NCBI RefSeq assembly: GCF_000711245.1
Contig: NZ_JOMH01000001.1
Coordinates: 2,226,830-2,290,829 of the forward strand
Direction: 5' to 3'
Length of the DNA stretch: 64,000 nucleotides
Source: Polycyclovorans algicola TG408
Lineage (GTDB): Bacteria; Pseudomonadota; Gammaproteobacteria; Nevskiales; Nevskiaceae
The position numbers and the translations under genes were made by a program. The notes under the pieces are model-generated. The model was given only the letters and a program-made list of their open reading frames with translations. It made no database searches and was not told the DNA's origin. Below, piece after piece: positions 27,018-36,953 of the stretch (position 1 is the first letter of the stretch; each line of letters begins with the position of its first letter).

Positions 27018-28112
27018 ATGACCCTTCCGCAATCGCTGCCCGACGCGCGGCACATGATCGACGCCCTCGACGAGCAGTTGCAGCGGTTGATCAGCGAGCG
27101 TGCGCGCATCGCCCAGCACGTGGCCCTGCTCAAGCAGCGCGCCGGAGACCAGGGCGATCACTATCGCCCGGCCCGTGAGGCCGAAGTGCTGCGGGCGGCC
27201 ATGGCGCGCAACAGCGGACCGCTGACCAACGAGACCGTTGCGCGGCTGATGCGCGAAATTATGTCGGCTTGCTTGTCGCTGGAATCACCGTTGACGGTGG
27301 CCTACCTCGGTCCGGAAGGCACTTACACCCAGGCTGCGGTTGCCAAAGCCTTCGGCGACGCGGTGACGGCACGGCCGCTGGCGGCCATCGACGATATTTT
27401 CCGCGATGTCGAGAGCGGCGCCGCCGACTATGGCGTCGTGCCGGTGGAGAACTCCATCGGCGGCATCATCAGCCACACGCTGGACGCGCTGGTGATGACC
27501 CGGCTGACGATCTGCGGCGAGGTCATGCTGCCGGTACATCACCACCTGTTGTCGTCGGCCATGGCGATGGAGGACATCGAGGTGGTCTACGCCCATCCGC
27601 AGTCCTTCGCCCAATGTCGCCGCTGGCTGGATGTGCGCGTGCCCAGGGCGCGGCGCGAGACCGTGTCCAGCAACGGCGAGGGTGCCCGCATGGTGGCCAA
27701 TATGCCCGGCGCCGCCGCCATTGCCGGGCTGCCGGCGGCGCGGCTTTACGGCCTGCATATCTTGGCCAGCAATATCGAAGATGATCCCAGCAATACCACC
27801 CGCTTTCTGGTGATCGGCAAGCAGGCGCCATCGCCCACCGGCGATGACGTGACCAGCCTGGTCTTGTCGGCGCACCGTAACCAGCCAGGCGCCTTGTTCA
27901 AACTTCTACAGCCATTTGCCGACGTCGGGCTGGACCTGACCCGTATCGAGTCGCGACCCACGGGGGGTGCGCCGATTCAGGACTACTACTTTTTCATCGA
28001 CTTCTCCGGGCACCAAGAGACAGCCGAGGTGCGGGACGCGCTCAATGCGGTGTGTACCGGCGCGGCGTTCTTCAAGGTGCTGGGCTCTTATCCGCGTGCG
28101 GTGATTTCATGA
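27018..28112 (+). CDS. pheA: Bifunctional chorismate mutase / prephenate dehydratase (P-protein)
   Basis: The 364-residue enzyme makes phenylpyruvate from chorismate. An AroQ-type chorismate mutase domain covers about residues 8-90 (DALDEQLQRLISERARIA). The prephenate dehydratase domain follows (YLGPEGTYTQAA, VVPVENSIGG, NTTRFLVIG). A C-terminal ACT domain carries the ESRPT motif that binds phenylalanine for feedback inhibition. It overlaps hisC by ATGA. A TTGACA lies at 26974-26979, but no matching -10 is clear. In relatives serC normally precedes pheA; here the island does. Confidence 0.95.
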   Translation: MTLPQSLPDARHMIDALDEQLQRLISERARIAQHVALLKQRAGDQGDHYRPAREAEVLRAAMARNSGPLTNETVARLMREIMSACLSLESPLTVAYLGPEGTYTQAAVAKAFGDAVTARPLAAIDDIFRDVESGAADYGVVPVENSIGGIISHTLDALVMTRLTICGEVMLPVHHHLLSSAMAMEDIEVVYAHPQSFAQCRRWLDVRVPRARRETVSSNGEGARMVANMPGAAAIAGLPAARLYGLHILASNIEDDPSNTTRFLVIGKQAPSPTGDDVTSLVLSAHRNQPGALFKLLQPFADVGLDLTRIESRPTGGAPIQDYYFFIDFSGHQETAEVRDALNAVCTGAAFFKVLGSYPRAVIS

Positions 28113-29239
28113 CAGCAGCAACTGATCGCTTTGCCTTGCCGGGCATTCTCAAGCTCCAGCCCTATTCGCCGGGAATGCCCATTGACGAGCTGCAGCGGCG
28201 CCTGGGCCTCAGCAATGTCGTCAAACTGGCGAGCAACGAAAACCCACTGGGGCCGTCACCGCAGGTCAGGGCGGTACTCGCCGATGCCGTGCAGGGCAAT
28301 CTGGCGCTCTATCCCGACGGCAGTGGCTACGCACTGAAGCGCGCGTTGTCGACCTACCATGACATTGCGCCCGAGTGCATCACCCTGGGCAACGGCTCCA
28401 ACGACTTGCTCGAATTCTTGAGCCGCATCTTTCTCGGGCCTGGCCGCGCTGCACTGTTCTCGGCGCACGCGTTCGCGGTGTATGCGCTGGCCACGCAAGC
28501 CCAGGACGCCGAGGCGGTGGTGGCGCCCTCACTGCCGGCTGATCATCCAGACGCGCCATACGGTCACGACCTGGCCGCGTTTTCGCGCGTGCTGGCCCAG
28601 CGTGACGACATCAGCCTGGTGTTCATCGCCAACCCCAACAACCCCACGGGGACCTCGCTCAGCGCCGAGGCGGTCGAGGCATTTTTGGCGACGGTGCCGC
28701 CGCATGTGGTCGTGGCCTACGACGAGGCGTACTTCGACTACATGGCACCGGCGCATCGCGGTGACGCCACCCAATGGTTGACGCGTTTTCCCAACGTGGT
28801 GATCTGCCGCACCTTCTCGAAGGCCTACGGGCTTGCCGGGCTGCGCGCCGGCTATTCGTTGTCGAGCCCACGGATCGCCGACCTGCTCAACCGGGTGCGT
28901 CAGCCGTTCAACCTCAATTCGCTGGCCCTGTTGGCGGCCGAGCACGCCTTGGCTGACCAGGAACACGTTGGCGAGTCGGTCACGCTCAACATCCGCGAAC
29001 GCGGTCGACTTACGGACGCCTGCGAGGCCCTAGGTTTGCGCGTGTTGCCGAGCCAGGCGAATTTCATCGCCATCGACTTCGGCCGTGACGCCGCGCCGCT
29101 GCAACAGGGCCTGCTTGAGCAGGGCGTGATCGTGCGTCCCATGGCCAGCTATGACATGCCGACCTTTTTGCGGGTCAGCGTCGGCACCGAGCGCGAGAAT
29201 GATCGATTTCTGTCGGCGTTAGAGACGCTGCTGGCGTGA
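28109..29239 (+). CDS. hisC: Histidinol-phosphate / aromatic aminotransferase
   Basis: The 376-residue fold-type I PLP aminotransferase has ANPNNPTGT (about residues 174-182), YDEAYFDY, and the PLP Lys238 in FSKAYGLAGLRAGY. The N-terminal KLASNENPLGPSP segment is typical of HisC. Its place between pheA and tyrA suggests it mainly acts on phenylpyruvate and hydroxyphenylpyruvate, like hisC2 of Pseudomonas. A second hisC in the histidine operon would be expected elsewhere. It overlaps both neighbours by 4 nt. Confidence 0.92.
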   Translation: MTAATDRFALPGILKLQPYSPGMPIDELQRRLGLSNVVKLASNENPLGPSPQVRAVLADAVQGNLALYPDGSGYALKRALSTYHDIAPECITLGNGSNDLLEFLSRIFLGPGRAALFSAHAFAVYALATQAQDAEAVVAPSLPADHPDAPYGHDLAAFSRVLAQRDDISLVFIANPNNPTGTSLSAEAVEAFLATVPPHVVVAYDEAYFDYMAPAHRGDATQWLTRFPNVVICRTFSKAYGLAGLRAGYSLSSPRIADLLNRVRQPFNLNSLALLAAEHALADQEHVGESVTLNIRERGRLTDACEALGLRVLPSQANFIAIDFGRDAAPLQQGLLEQGVIVRPMASYDMPTFLRVSVGTERENDRFLSALETLLA

Positions 29240-30102
29240 TTCCACGTCTTGCCATCATCGGTCTGGGACTGATCGGCGGGTCGTTTGCGCGCGCGCTGCG
29301 GGCGGCGGGCGAGGTCGGCTCCATCAGCGGCTTCGACCATGATCAGCAACAGCTCGACACGGCGCTCAACCTGGGCGTGATCGACCACGCGGCCCGCTCG
29401 GCCGAGGAGGCCGTTGCCGATGCCGCCGTGGTCATGATTGCGGTGCCCGTGCTGCACATCGCCAGCTCGCTGGACGACTGCCTGGCCGGCTTGCGCGCCG
29501 ACGCCATCATTACCGATGTCGGCAGCACCAAGGGTTCGGTTTTACGTGACATTGCCGCGCGCTGTGGCGAAGTGCCCGCACGGTTCGTGGCGGCGCACCC
29601 CATCGCCGGCACCGAGAAAAGCGGCGTGGCGAATGCCTCCGAAGCCCTGTTTCGCGGCAAGCGTCTGGTGATCACCCCGCATGATCGGCAGGACGCCCGC
29701 GCCGTCGAAGTGGTCGCCGGCTTGTGGCGCGCGGTGGGTGCGCGGGTCGTCGAGATGACGGCACAGGCCCATGACGACATTTTTGCCGCCACCTCGCACT
29801 TGCCGCATGTGCTGGCCTACGCCTTTGTCGACATGCTGTCGCGACACCCTGACGCTGCCGAGATCTTCCCCAATGCCGGAGGCGGCTTCCGTGATTTCAC
29901 CCGGATCGCGTCGAGCAAGCCAGAGCTGTGGCACGACATCGTTCAGGCCAACGCGCCAGCCTTGCTGCAGCTGCTGCGCGAGCAAATTGACCTGCTGGAG
30001 CACCTGCACGGCCTGATGGCGCAGGGTGACTGGCCACAGGTGCTCGCCCACTTCGAGCGCGCCCGCGCAGCTCGCGAGCAACACCTTTCCCTCATCGAAT
30101 AG
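29236..30102 (+). CDS. tyrA: Prephenate dehydrogenase
   Basis: The 288-residue NAD(P)-dependent enzyme forms 4-hydroxyphenylpyruvate for tyrosine. The Rossmann motif GLGLIGGSFARAL is at the N-terminus. The active-site stretch VAAHPIAGTEKSG carries the catalytic His, and the helical C-terminal dimer domain contains NAGGGFRDFTRIA. The start is a GTG whose last bases form the hisC stop. It is a separate gene from aroA, whereas in Pseudomonas the two are fused. Confidence 0.93.
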   Translation: MIPRLAIIGLGLIGGSFARALRAAGEVGSISGFDHDQQQLDTALNLGVIDHAARSAEEAVADAAVVMIAVPVLHIASSLDDCLAGLRADAIITDVGSTKGSVLRDIAARCGEVPARFVAAHPIAGTEKSGVANASEALFRGKRLVITPHDRQDARAVEVVAGLWRAVGARVVEMTAQAHDDIFAATSHLPHVLAYAFVDMLSRHPDAAEIFPNAGGGFRDFTRIASSKPELWHDIVQANAPALLQLLREQIDLLEHLHGLMAQGDWPQVLAHFERARAAREQHLSLIE

Positions 30103-30135
30103 CCGGGTTCTCTCCCGGCGGCTTGCAGGAGCGTC

Positions 30136-31467
30136 ATGTCGTCTGATGTCGAGTCACTGTTGAGTTTCAAGGTTGCGCCCGGCGGACGGCTGAGCGGCAC
30201 CCACCGCGTGCCCGGCGACAAGTCGATCTCGCATCGCGCCGTCATGTTTGCGGCGTTGGCCGAAGGCACCAGCACCGTCACCGGTTTTCTCGATGGGGAG
30301 GATTGCCTGTGCACCCTGCGCGCCTTCGAGGCCATGGGTGCTCAGGTCGAGCGTCTTGACCGCACATCGCTGCGGATTACCGGCGTGGGTATCGACGGGC
30401 TCAAGGCGCCGGGCAAGGTTCTGGATGTGGGCAATTCCGGCACGTCGATGCGCCTGATGTCAGGCCTGTTGGCCGCGCAGCCCTTCGCGACCACCTTGAC
30501 CGGTGACGCGTCGCTGCGCCGCCGGCCGATGAAGCGTGTCACCGAGCCCTTGACGCGCATGGGCGCGGTCATTGGCACCCAGCCCGGCGGGCGGGCGCCC
30601 CTGGAGATTCAGCCCGCACCGCAGCGCCTGAAGGCCATCCGCCACGACAGCCCGGTGGCCAGCGCGCAGGTCAAATCGTGCATCTTGTTGGCCGGCCTTT
30701 ACGCCGACGGCCTGACCGAAGTGCATGAGCCGGAAGCCTCACGCGACCACACTGAACGAATGCTCAGCGCATTTGGCGTCACCGTCGATGCGCGCGAAGG
30801 GTATGCGGCGGTGCAGGGCGGGCAACGTCTGCTGGCGGCCAACATCGACGTGCCGTCCGACATCTCATCCGCCGCATTTCTGATGGTCGGGGCCGCCATC
30901 TCGCCGGGCTCAGATGTCACGCTCGAAGCCGTTGGCCTCAACCCGACACGCACGGGTGTCATCCATATTCTCGAGGCCATGGGTGCCCGCATTGCCATCA
31001 GCCACGAACGCACGATTGGCGGCGAGCCGGTCGGCGACGTGCGCATCCAGGGCAGCGCGCTGCGCGGCATCGACATCAACCCGGCGTGGGTGGCGTCGGC
31101 CATTGACGAGTTTCCGGCCATCTTCATCGCCGCGGCCTGCGCCACGGGCGAAACCCGTCTCAGCGGTGCCGCCGAGTTGCGTGTCAAGGAGTCGGATCGC
31201 ATCAGCGCCATGTGCACCGGGTTGCGCGTGCTGGGCATCGACGCGGTTGCACTGGCCGACGGCGCGCGTATCAGCGGTGGCCGTCTGCGCGGGGGGCAGG
31301 TTGCGTCGCTGGGCGACCATCGCATTGCCATGAGTTTTGCCATGGCGGGTCTGCGCGCCGAGCAGCCGATCATCATTCGTGACTGCGACAACGTTGCCAC
31401 CTCGTTCCCCGGTTTCTCGACATTGATGCAGGCCGCCGGCCTGCGATTGCGCGAAGTCACCCGGTGA
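30136..31467 (+). CDS. aroA: 3-phosphoshikimate 1-carboxyvinyltransferase (EPSP synthase)
   Basis: The 443-residue enzyme joins PEP and shikimate-3-phosphate in the sixth step of the shikimate pathway. Signatures present are PGDKSISHRA near the N-terminus, GNSGTSMRLMSGLL in the middle and RVKESDRISAM near the C-terminus. The SGTSMR form, with a Ser rather than the Ala of class I enzymes, looks like a class II EPSP synthase. The stop overlaps the cmk start through GTGA. Confidence 0.95.
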   Translation: MSSDVESLLSFKVAPGGRLSGTHRVPGDKSISHRAVMFAALAEGTSTVTGFLDGEDCLCTLRAFEAMGAQVERLDRTSLRITGVGIDGLKAPGKVLDVGNSGTSMRLMSGLLAAQPFATTLTGDASLRRRPMKRVTEPLTRMGAVIGTQPGGRAPLEIQPAPQRLKAIRHDSPVASAQVKSCILLAGLYADGLTEVHEPEASRDHTERMLSAFGVTVDAREGYAAVQGGQRLLAANIDVPSDISSAAFLMVGAAISPGSDVTLEAVGLNPTRTGVIHILEAMGARIAISHERTIGGEPVGDVRIQGSALRGIDINPAWVASAIDEFPAIFIAAACATGETRLSGAAELRVKESDRISAMCTGLRVLGIDAVALADGARISGGRLRGGQVASLGDHRIAMSFAMAGLRAEQPIIIRDCDNVATSFPGFSTLMQAAGLRLREVTR

Positions 31468-32150
31468 CGATGCGCCGCAACGCCCCTGTCATCGCCATCG
31501 ACGGCCCGTCGGGCGTGGGCAAGGGTACGGTCACGCAAACCTTGGCGCGGATGCTGGGCTGGCACCGGTTGGACAGCGGGGCGCTGTACCGGGCACTGGC
31601 GATTGCCGCCGCCTCGCGCAACATCGCCCTCGACGATGAAGCCGCGCTCGCCAACGTGGCCGCCGTGCTCGACGTGGTCTTCGACGAGCGGGCCGGGCAG
31701 GAGCGCATCGTGCTCGACGGTGTCGACGTGACCGTCGAGATTCGCCAGGAATCGACCGGCGACCAAGCCTCCAAAGTCGCGGTGTGGCCGGCGGTGCGAC
31801 GGGCACTGGTCGATCGCCAGCACGCGTTTCGCCAGCCTCCGGGCCTGATCGCCGATGGCCGTGACATGGGAACGGTGATTTTCCCCGATGCCGAGTTGAA
31901 GATCTTTCTCACGGCCAGCCCGGATGCCCGGGCGCAGCGGCGGCATGGGCAATTGGCGGCGCAGGGGCGGCACGCTATACTCGCCGACCTCTGTCTTGAA
32001 ATTGAAGGCAGAGACAGGCGGGATCAAACGCGCGCAACGGCGCCGTTGGTTCCCGCTGAAGACGCGCTGACGATTGACACCACGTTGCTTTCACCTGAAG
32101 CGGTTATGGCGGAAGTCACCGGGTTATTGAAGGCTCGCGGACTGCGGTAG
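31464..32150 (+). CDS. cmk: Cytidylate kinase
   Basis: The 228-residue P-loop kinase phosphorylates CMP and dCMP. The ATP loop [11 protein letters not shown] is at about residues 13-23. It is followed by LDSGALYRA and [13 protein letters not shown], and a lid region ([12 protein letters not shown]). The GTG at 31464 overlaps the aroA stop; an ATG two codons later (31470) is an equally good start. cmk immediately before rpsA is a strongly conserved order. Confidence 0.95.
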   Translation: MTMRRNAPVIAIDGPSGVGKGTVTQTLARMLGWHRLDSGALYRALAIAAASRNIALDDEAALANVAAVLDVVFDERAGQERIVLDGVDVTVEIRQESTGDQASKVAVWPAVRRALVDRQHAFRQPPGLIADGRDMGTVIFPDAELKIFLTASPDARAQRRHGQLAAQGRHAILADLCLEIEGRDRRDQTRATAPLVPAEDALTIDTTLLSPEAVMAEVTGLLKARGLR

Positions 32151-32152
32151 CG

Positions 32153-32178
32153 GCGAAGCATGAGGCTTCGCTTTCTTT
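32153..32178 (+). terminator. Hairpin with T-rich tail after cmk
   Basis: GCGAAGC (32153-32159) pairs with GCTTCGC (32165-32171) around a 5-nt loop (ATGAG). TTTCTTT follows at 32172-32178. It probably lowers transcription from cmk into rpsA, which would then use its own promoter. Confidence 0.65.
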
Positions 32179-32236
32179 AATTACTGGACCGCTGACACGG
32201 ATGTGGCGGATGTTCCACCTGAAAACCGAGAGTTGC

Positions 32237-33904
32237 ATGAGCGAAAGTTTTGCTGAGATGTTTGAAGCCAGCCTCAAGGCTGGTCAATCGATGCAGGCGG
32301 GGACGATTGTCAATGCCCGCGTGCTGGACGTAAAAAATGATGTGGTGATCGTCGATGCCGGACTCAAGTCCGAAGGCGTGATCCCCCTCGACGAATTCAA
32401 GATTGACGGCGAGTACACCGTTGCTATTGGCGACATGGTGGAAGTGGCCCTCGAAACCCTGGAAGACGGCTTCGGCGAAACCAAGTTCTCGAAAGAGAAA
32501 GCCGAACGCATCAAGACCTGGGAACGACTGGCTGTTGCGCTGGAACAGAAAGAAACCGTCATCGGCACCATCACCGGCAAGGTCAAGGGTGGCTTTACGG
32601 TCGACATCGGCACCGTGCGCGCCTTCCTTCCCGGCTCGCTGGTCGATGTTCGCCCGGTTCGCGATACCGCCTACCTCGAAGGCAAGCCCCTCGAATTCAA
32701 GGTCATCAAGCTCGACAAGCTGCGTAACAACGTGGTCGTGTCGCGCCGCGAAGTGCTCGAAGCCGAATACAGCGCCGAGCGCGAACAGCTGCTCGAAAAC
32801 CTGCAGGAAGGTGTGGTGCTCAACGGCGTCGTCAAGAACCTCGTCGAATACGGCGCGTTTGTGGACCTCGGCGGCATCGACGGTCTGCTGCACATCACCG
32901 ACATGACCTGGAAGCGCGTCAAGGATCCGGCCGAAGTCGTCACCGTGGGCGACGAAATCGAAGTCAAGGTCCTCAAGTACGACCGCGAGCGTCGCCGCGT
33001 GTCCCTCGGCCTCAAGCAGCTCGGCGCCGATCCATGGGAAGACATCGCCCGTCGCTATCCCGAGAAGACCCGCCTGTTCGGCAAGGTCACCAACATCACC
33101 GACTACGGTTCCTTCGTGGAAATCGAGCCGGGTGTTGAAGGCTTGGTCCACGTCTCGGAGATGGACTGGACGAACAAGAACGTCAACCCGGCCAAGGTTG
33201 TGCAGGTCGGCGACGAAGTGGAAGTCATGATTCTCGACATCGATGGCGAACGCCGCCGTATCTCGCTGGGCATGAAGCAGTGCAAGGTCAACCCGTGGGA
33301 AGAGTTCTCCCAGAACCACCAGAAGGGCGACAAGGTTTCGGGTGCCATCAAGTCGATTACAGATTTTGGTATCTTCATCGGTTTGCCCGGGGGCATCGAC
33401 GGCCTCGTGCATCTGTCCGACCTCGACTGGAACGAAACCGGCGAAGTGGCCGTGCGTCGTTACAGCAAGGGTCAGGAGCTGGAAGCCGTGGTGCTGGCCA
33501 TCGATGGTTCACGCGAGCGCATCTCGCTGGGCGTCAAGCAGGTCAGTTCCGATCCGCTGGCACAGTTCATCGCTGACAACGTCAAGGGCGAAATCGTCAA
33601 GGGCATCGTCAAGTCGGTTGACGCCCGTGGTGCGGTCATTGATCTCGGTAACGAGGTTGAGGGCTACATCCGTGCCAACGACCTGGCGCGCGAGCGCGTT
33701 GAAGACGCCACCAAGATTCTGAGCGAAGGCGATACCCTTGAAGCCCGCTTCATTGGCGTTGATCGCAAGAGCCGCGTGGTGTCACTGTCGGTACGCGAAA
33801 AGGAAATCCAGGAAGAAGCCGAAGTGGTCGCGGAATACAGCCGCAATGCCACCACTGGCAAGACCAGCCTGGGCGACCTGCTCAAGGACCAGCTCGGCAA
33901 CTGA
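32237..33904 (+). CDS. rpsA: 30S ribosomal protein S1
   Basis: The 555-residue protein has six S1 (OB-fold) repeats, with typical cores such as [19 protein letters not shown] and [20 protein letters not shown], and repeat linkers ending in [10 protein letters not shown] or [10 protein letters not shown]. It delivers mRNA to the 30S subunit. The start is the ATG at 32237 ([14 protein letters not shown]), matching the family. The leader has only a weak GAGAG, in line with the known SD-poor, autoregulated rpsA leader of E. coli. Confidence 0.97.
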   Translation: MSESFAEMFEASLKAGQSMQAGTIVNARVLDVKNDVVIVDAGLKSEGVIPLDEFKIDGEYTVAIGDMVEVALETLEDGFGETKFSKEKAERIKTWERLAVALEQKETVIGTITGKVKGGFTVDIGTVRAFLPGSLVDVRPVRDTAYLEGKPLEFKVIKLDKLRNNVVVSRREVLEAEYSAEREQLLENLQEGVVLNGVVKNLVEYGAFVDLGGIDGLLHITDMTWKRVKDPAEVVTVGDEIEVKVLKYDRERRRVSLGLKQLGADPWEDIARRYPEKTRLFGKVTNITDYGSFVEIEPGVEGLVHVSEMDWTNKNVNPAKVVQVGDEVEVMILDIDGERRRISLGMKQCKVNPWEEFSQNHQKGDKVSGAIKSITDFGIFIGLPGGIDGLVHLSDLDWNETGEVAVRRYSKGQELEAVVLAIDGSRERISLGVKQVSSDPLAQFIADNVKGEIVKGIVKSVDARGAVIDLGNEVEGYIRANDLARERVEDATKILSEGDTLEARFIGVDRKSRVVSLSVREKEIQEEAEVVAEYSRNATTGKTSLGDLLKDQLGN

Positions 33905-33926
33905 TCGTCGCTGCAGAGGTCAATCG

Positions 33927-33957
33927 AAAAGCCGCGCTTGCGCGGCTTTTCTTTTTT
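33927..33957 (+). terminator. Intrinsic terminator after rpsA
   Basis: AAAAGCCGCG (33927-33936) and CGCGGCTTTT (33941-33950) form a 10-bp stem with a CTTG loop. A further run CTTTTTT follows to 33957. Confidence 0.92.
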
Positions 33958-34045
33958 GCGTATTGTTTTGAAATAAAAGGATTTTTTGACGTATTCAGGC
34001 CCGTTTTCGGGGCTTGAGTAATCCCAACACTGCGGACTCGATTGC

Positions 34046-34357
34046 ATGACCAAATCTGAATTGATTGAGCATCTGGCAACACAGCAACCGCACCTGCTGC
34101 AAAAGGACGTGGAGCTATCGGTCAGGCTCATTCTGGATCGCGTCAGCCAGGCGCTGGGTCGAGACGAGCGGATCGAAATCCGAGGATTTGGCAGTTTCTC
34201 GCTGCACCACCGCCCGGCGCGCATCGGGCGCAATCCCAAGACAGGCGAGCCGGTGGAAATCGCGGCCAAGCGGGTGCCGCACTTCAAACCGGGCAAAGAG
34301 TTGCGCGAACGCGTCAATGCCAGTGTCCAGCCTGGCGGCAAGGGGCGGTCATCGTGA
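34046..34357 (+). CDS. ihfB: Integration host factor subunit beta
   Basis: The 103-residue DNA-bending protein of the HU/IHF family starts [17 protein letters not shown]. It has the signature [22 protein letters not shown] with the minor-groove intercalating proline in the RNPKTG arm. It forms a heterodimer with IhfA, encoded elsewhere, and is needed for many recombination and transcription events. rpsA-ihfB is a conserved pair; the rpsA terminator separates them. The stop overlaps lapA by GTGA. Confidence 0.96.
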   Translation: MTKSELIEHLATQQPHLLQKDVELSVRLILDRVSQALGRDERIEIRGFGSFSLHHRPARIGRNPKTGEPVEIAAKRVPHFKPGKELRERVNASVQPGGKGRSS

Positions 34358-34692
34358 GAATGCTGCTACTGGTTCTGTGTCTGATATTTTTATTAATTGG
34401 TGGTGTGCTGGGCTACGTCAACCAGGCGCCGGTCAGTGTTGATCTGCTGGTCGCGCAGTTCGAGCTGCCGCTAATTGTCTGGATGCTGATCGTCTTTGCG
34501 GTTGGTGTGCTGTTGACGGCGCTGGTCAGCGGGCTGCGCCAGTGGGCGCTGACCCATCGTTGCCGCAGGGCTGAAAAGCGGCTTGCCGCGGTCGAAAACG
34601 AGTTGCGTCACTTGCGTCAGGTCAGCTCGCCGGGGCACGCCACTCCTCCGGCTCGGTCGGCGTCCGTCAAGGCGATGACCAAGACCCCATGA
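34354..34692 (+). CDS. lapA: Lipopolysaccharide assembly protein A (LapA)
   Basis: The 112-residue inner-membrane protein has two membrane segments (about residues 3-20 and 38-60) and a cytoplasmic tail with a coiled coil ([19 protein letters not shown]). This is the DUF1049/LapA layout. With LapB it controls LPS synthesis by steering FtsH degradation of LpxC. The GTG start overlaps the ihfB stop, and its own stop overlaps lapB by ATGA. Confidence 0.88.
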   Translation: MRMLLLVLCLIFLLIGGVLGYVNQAPVSVDLLVAQFELPLIVWMLIVFAVGVLLTALVSGLRQWALTHRCRRAEKRLAAVENELRHLRQVSSPGHATPPARSASVKAMTKTP

Positions 34693-35846
34693 TTGATGCT
34701 TTGGCGCAATGGACCCTGCTGCCGCTAGGAATGGCACTGGGCTGGGCATTTGCCCGCAAGGCGTTCAACAACAATGCCGCAGGCCAGCCGCCACCCATTG
34801 ATGCCGGTACGCCGATGCCAATCGACCAATCGGTGCGTTGGATTGCCGAGGCCACCGGTGAAGGCGAGGGTAACCTGCCCGAATTGCAGTTGTTGCTCGG
34901 TAATTTCTTTCGCAAGCGTGGCAATGTCGAGCACGCCATTCGCCTCCACGAAGCGGTGTTGGCCCACCCCGATGACGCCGCCCGACACGCCGACGCCGCG
35001 CGTTTTGAGCTGGCGGTCGACTACCAGCAAGCCGGCCTGCTGGACCGCTCCGAGCAGTACTGGATGGAATTGGTTGAAGGGCGTTCGCCGTTTGCCCCGG
35101 CTGCGCTGGAGGAATTGATCGCACTCGCTGAACAAGGTCAGGACTGGCCGCAGGCCATCACCTGGGCCACACAGTTGGCGTCGATCAAGGGGCAAAGTCA
35201 GGCCGATCGAATTGCCCATTACCACTGCCAGCGCGCCGAGCAGGCACTGACCCGTTCCGAGTTCGACGTCGCCATGAAGGCCGCCAAGCAGGCGCAGTCG
35301 CACGACAATGGTTCGGTGCGGGCACGCTGGCTACAAGGCCAGATTCTGTTGCGTCAGGGTGACCCCAGCGCGGCCGTGACACGCTATGTCAGCGCCGCTG
35401 AGCTCGACGCGCGGTTTCTTGAGGATCTGGTCCCGGCCATCGAAGAATGCTGCGCGCGGGTGGACGACCCGGCGCTGCGCGCGCAGGCGTTTGAAGACCT
35501 CAATGCCATGCACCCGCAGGCCCCCGTGTTGATCGCAGCCGCCGCAGCGCAGAAGCGTGCCGTCGGTGAGGACCCGTTGCCCACGCTTACGCGCGGGCTC
35601 AAGCTGGCGCCGACCCGCGGGCTGCTCAAGGCCTTTCTCGCCGAGATTGAGCCACGGCCCGAAACCGAATCGATGGGCATGCGCGCGTCAGCAGCCGCCA
35701 TGCACGCGGCGCTTGAGCGCCTGGAGCAGTCGGCCGCCGGATACCGCTGCGAACACTGTGGGTTTACCCCGCGCAACCGCTTCTGGCAATGCCCGTCATG
35801 CCGCCAGTGGGGCACGATTCATCGCTTGCCTGACCAGATCGGCTGA
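34689..35846 (+). CDS. lapB: Lipopolysaccharide assembly protein B (LapB), TPR and rubredoxin-like
   Basis: The 385-residue protein has an N-terminal membrane anchor (LPLGMALGWAFA), a long array of TPR helices, and a C-terminal rubredoxin-like metal site with two CxxC pairs (CEHC and CPSC, at about residues 355-376). LapB (YciM) recruits FtsH to degrade LpxC and so limits LPS synthesis. The operon ihfB-lapA-lapB with 4-nt overlaps is typical of Gammaproteobacteria. Confidence 0.93.
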   Translation: MIDALAQWTLLPLGMALGWAFARKAFNNNAAGQPPPIDAGTPMPIDQSVRWIAEATGEGEGNLPELQLLLGNFFRKRGNVEHAIRLHEAVLAHPDDAARHADAARFELAVDYQQAGLLDRSEQYWMELVEGRSPFAPAALEELIALAEQGQDWPQAITWATQLASIKGQSQADRIAHYHCQRAEQALTRSEFDVAMKAAKQAQSHDNGSVRARWLQGQILLRQGDPSAAVTRYVSAAELDARFLEDLVPAIEECCARVDDPALRAQAFEDLNAMHPQAPVLIAAAAAQKRAVGEDPLPTLTRGLKLAPTRGLLKAFLAEIEPRPETESMGMRASAAAMHAALERLEQSAAGYRCEHCGFTPRNRFWQCPSCRQWGTIHRLPDQIG

Positions 35847-35942
35847 AGCGTCCGCGCATTCGCGAATCCCGAGTCGATGCGTCACACTCGGCGCAAAATG
35901 ATCGCCCCAAGAGGCGACGGCGGAGGAAGAGGAGGCGTATCG

Positions 35943-36926
35943 ATGCGTCCGCAAGCATTCGTCACCGGCGGCACCGGCTTTGTCGGCCTCAACCTGATCC
36001 ACCATTTGGTGCAGGAAGGTTGGGCGGTCACCGCCCTGTGCCGGCCCACATCACCCCGAGAGTGGTTGGATGGCCTTGCAGTGGATTGGATCGAGGGCGA
36101 CATCACCGACCTGCGCACCTGGGACGCGCCGGTGCCGGTCCTGCCTGACGCCATTTTTCACGTCGCTGGCAACACGCAGATGTGGAGCCGCCATCGCAGT
36201 GAGCAGCTCAAGGTGCACGTCAAGGGCACCCGGAACATCGTGAAGGTTGCGCTTGAGGTGCGGGCACGACGGCTGGTGCATGTGTCCAGCCTTGCGGCAT
36301 TCGGGTTGCACAGTGGCCTGATCACCGAAGAGACCCCCAGTCGCGGCAGCCGCTCGGCGCTGAATTACGTCCGTAGCAAGGCGCTGGCCGAACGCGAGGT
36401 GGCGCACGGTCGCAGTGCCGGCCTGTCGGTGGTGACATTCAACCCCGGGCACCTGATGGGGCGCTATGACACCCACAACTGGTCGCGCCTGTTCAAGCTG
36501 GTACAGCAGCATCGGTTGCCTGCCATGCCGCCAGGCGGCGCCAGCTTTGCGCATGTGGGTGAAGCGGTCAGGGTGATGGCGGTCGCCGCCCTGCACGACA
36601 AACCGCAGCCGCGCTATGTGCTGGGCGGCGCGCAGGTGACCTATGCCGACCTGCTGCGTCAGGCCATCGCCGTCATGGGCGTCGAGCGCCGCGCATGGAC
36701 GCTACCGGTCGAGGCTTTGCACCGTTACGCACAACTTGAAGAATGGATGGCGACCGTTTTTCGGCGCGAGCCCGAGATCACCCGTGAAGCGGTCAGCCTG
36801 ATGTCCGGCAACCTGTACTGCAACTGTCGGCTGGCGCAGCAGGATCTCGGGTATCAGCCGGTGCCGATGACGGCGATGCTCGGCGAGGCTTGGGGCTGGT
36901 GGCGACAACACGCAGCGTCGGCCTGA
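35943..36926 (+). CDS. NAD(P)-dependent epimerase/dehydratase, extended SDR
   Basis: The 327-residue protein has TGGTGFVG at residues 8-15, a conserved HVSSLAAFG strand, and the catalytic Tyr143-Lys147 (YVRSK). It resembles the dihydroflavonol reductase / 3-beta-HSD / HpnA branch of extended SDRs rather than a sugar epimerase with known product. The ATG at 35943 is preceded by a strong GAGGAGGC. It stands alone between lapB and the convergent bepA, so context gives no substrate. Confidence 0.8.
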   Translation: MRPQAFVTGGTGFVGLNLIHHLVQEGWAVTALCRPTSPREWLDGLAVDWIEGDITDLRTWDAPVPVLPDAIFHVAGNTQMWSRHRSEQLKVHVKGTRNIVKVALEVRARRLVHVSSLAAFGLHSGLITEETPSRGSRSALNYVRSKALAEREVAHGRSAGLSVVTFNPGHLMGRYDTHNWSRLFKLVQQHRLPAMPPGGASFAHVGEAVRVMAVAALHDKPQPRYVLGGAQVTYADLLRQAIAVMGVERRAWTLPVEALHRYAQLEEWMATVFRREPEITREAVSLMSGNLYCNCRLAQQDLGYQPVPMTAMLGEAWGWWRQHAASA

Positions 36927-36953
36927 CGCGCAGGACGCCGTGGATCAGCGCGG

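Noticed and set aside
32177-33412. 411-codon minus-strand open frame inside rpsA
   Set aside because: A mirror of the repeated S1 domains; codon bias of rpsA creates it.
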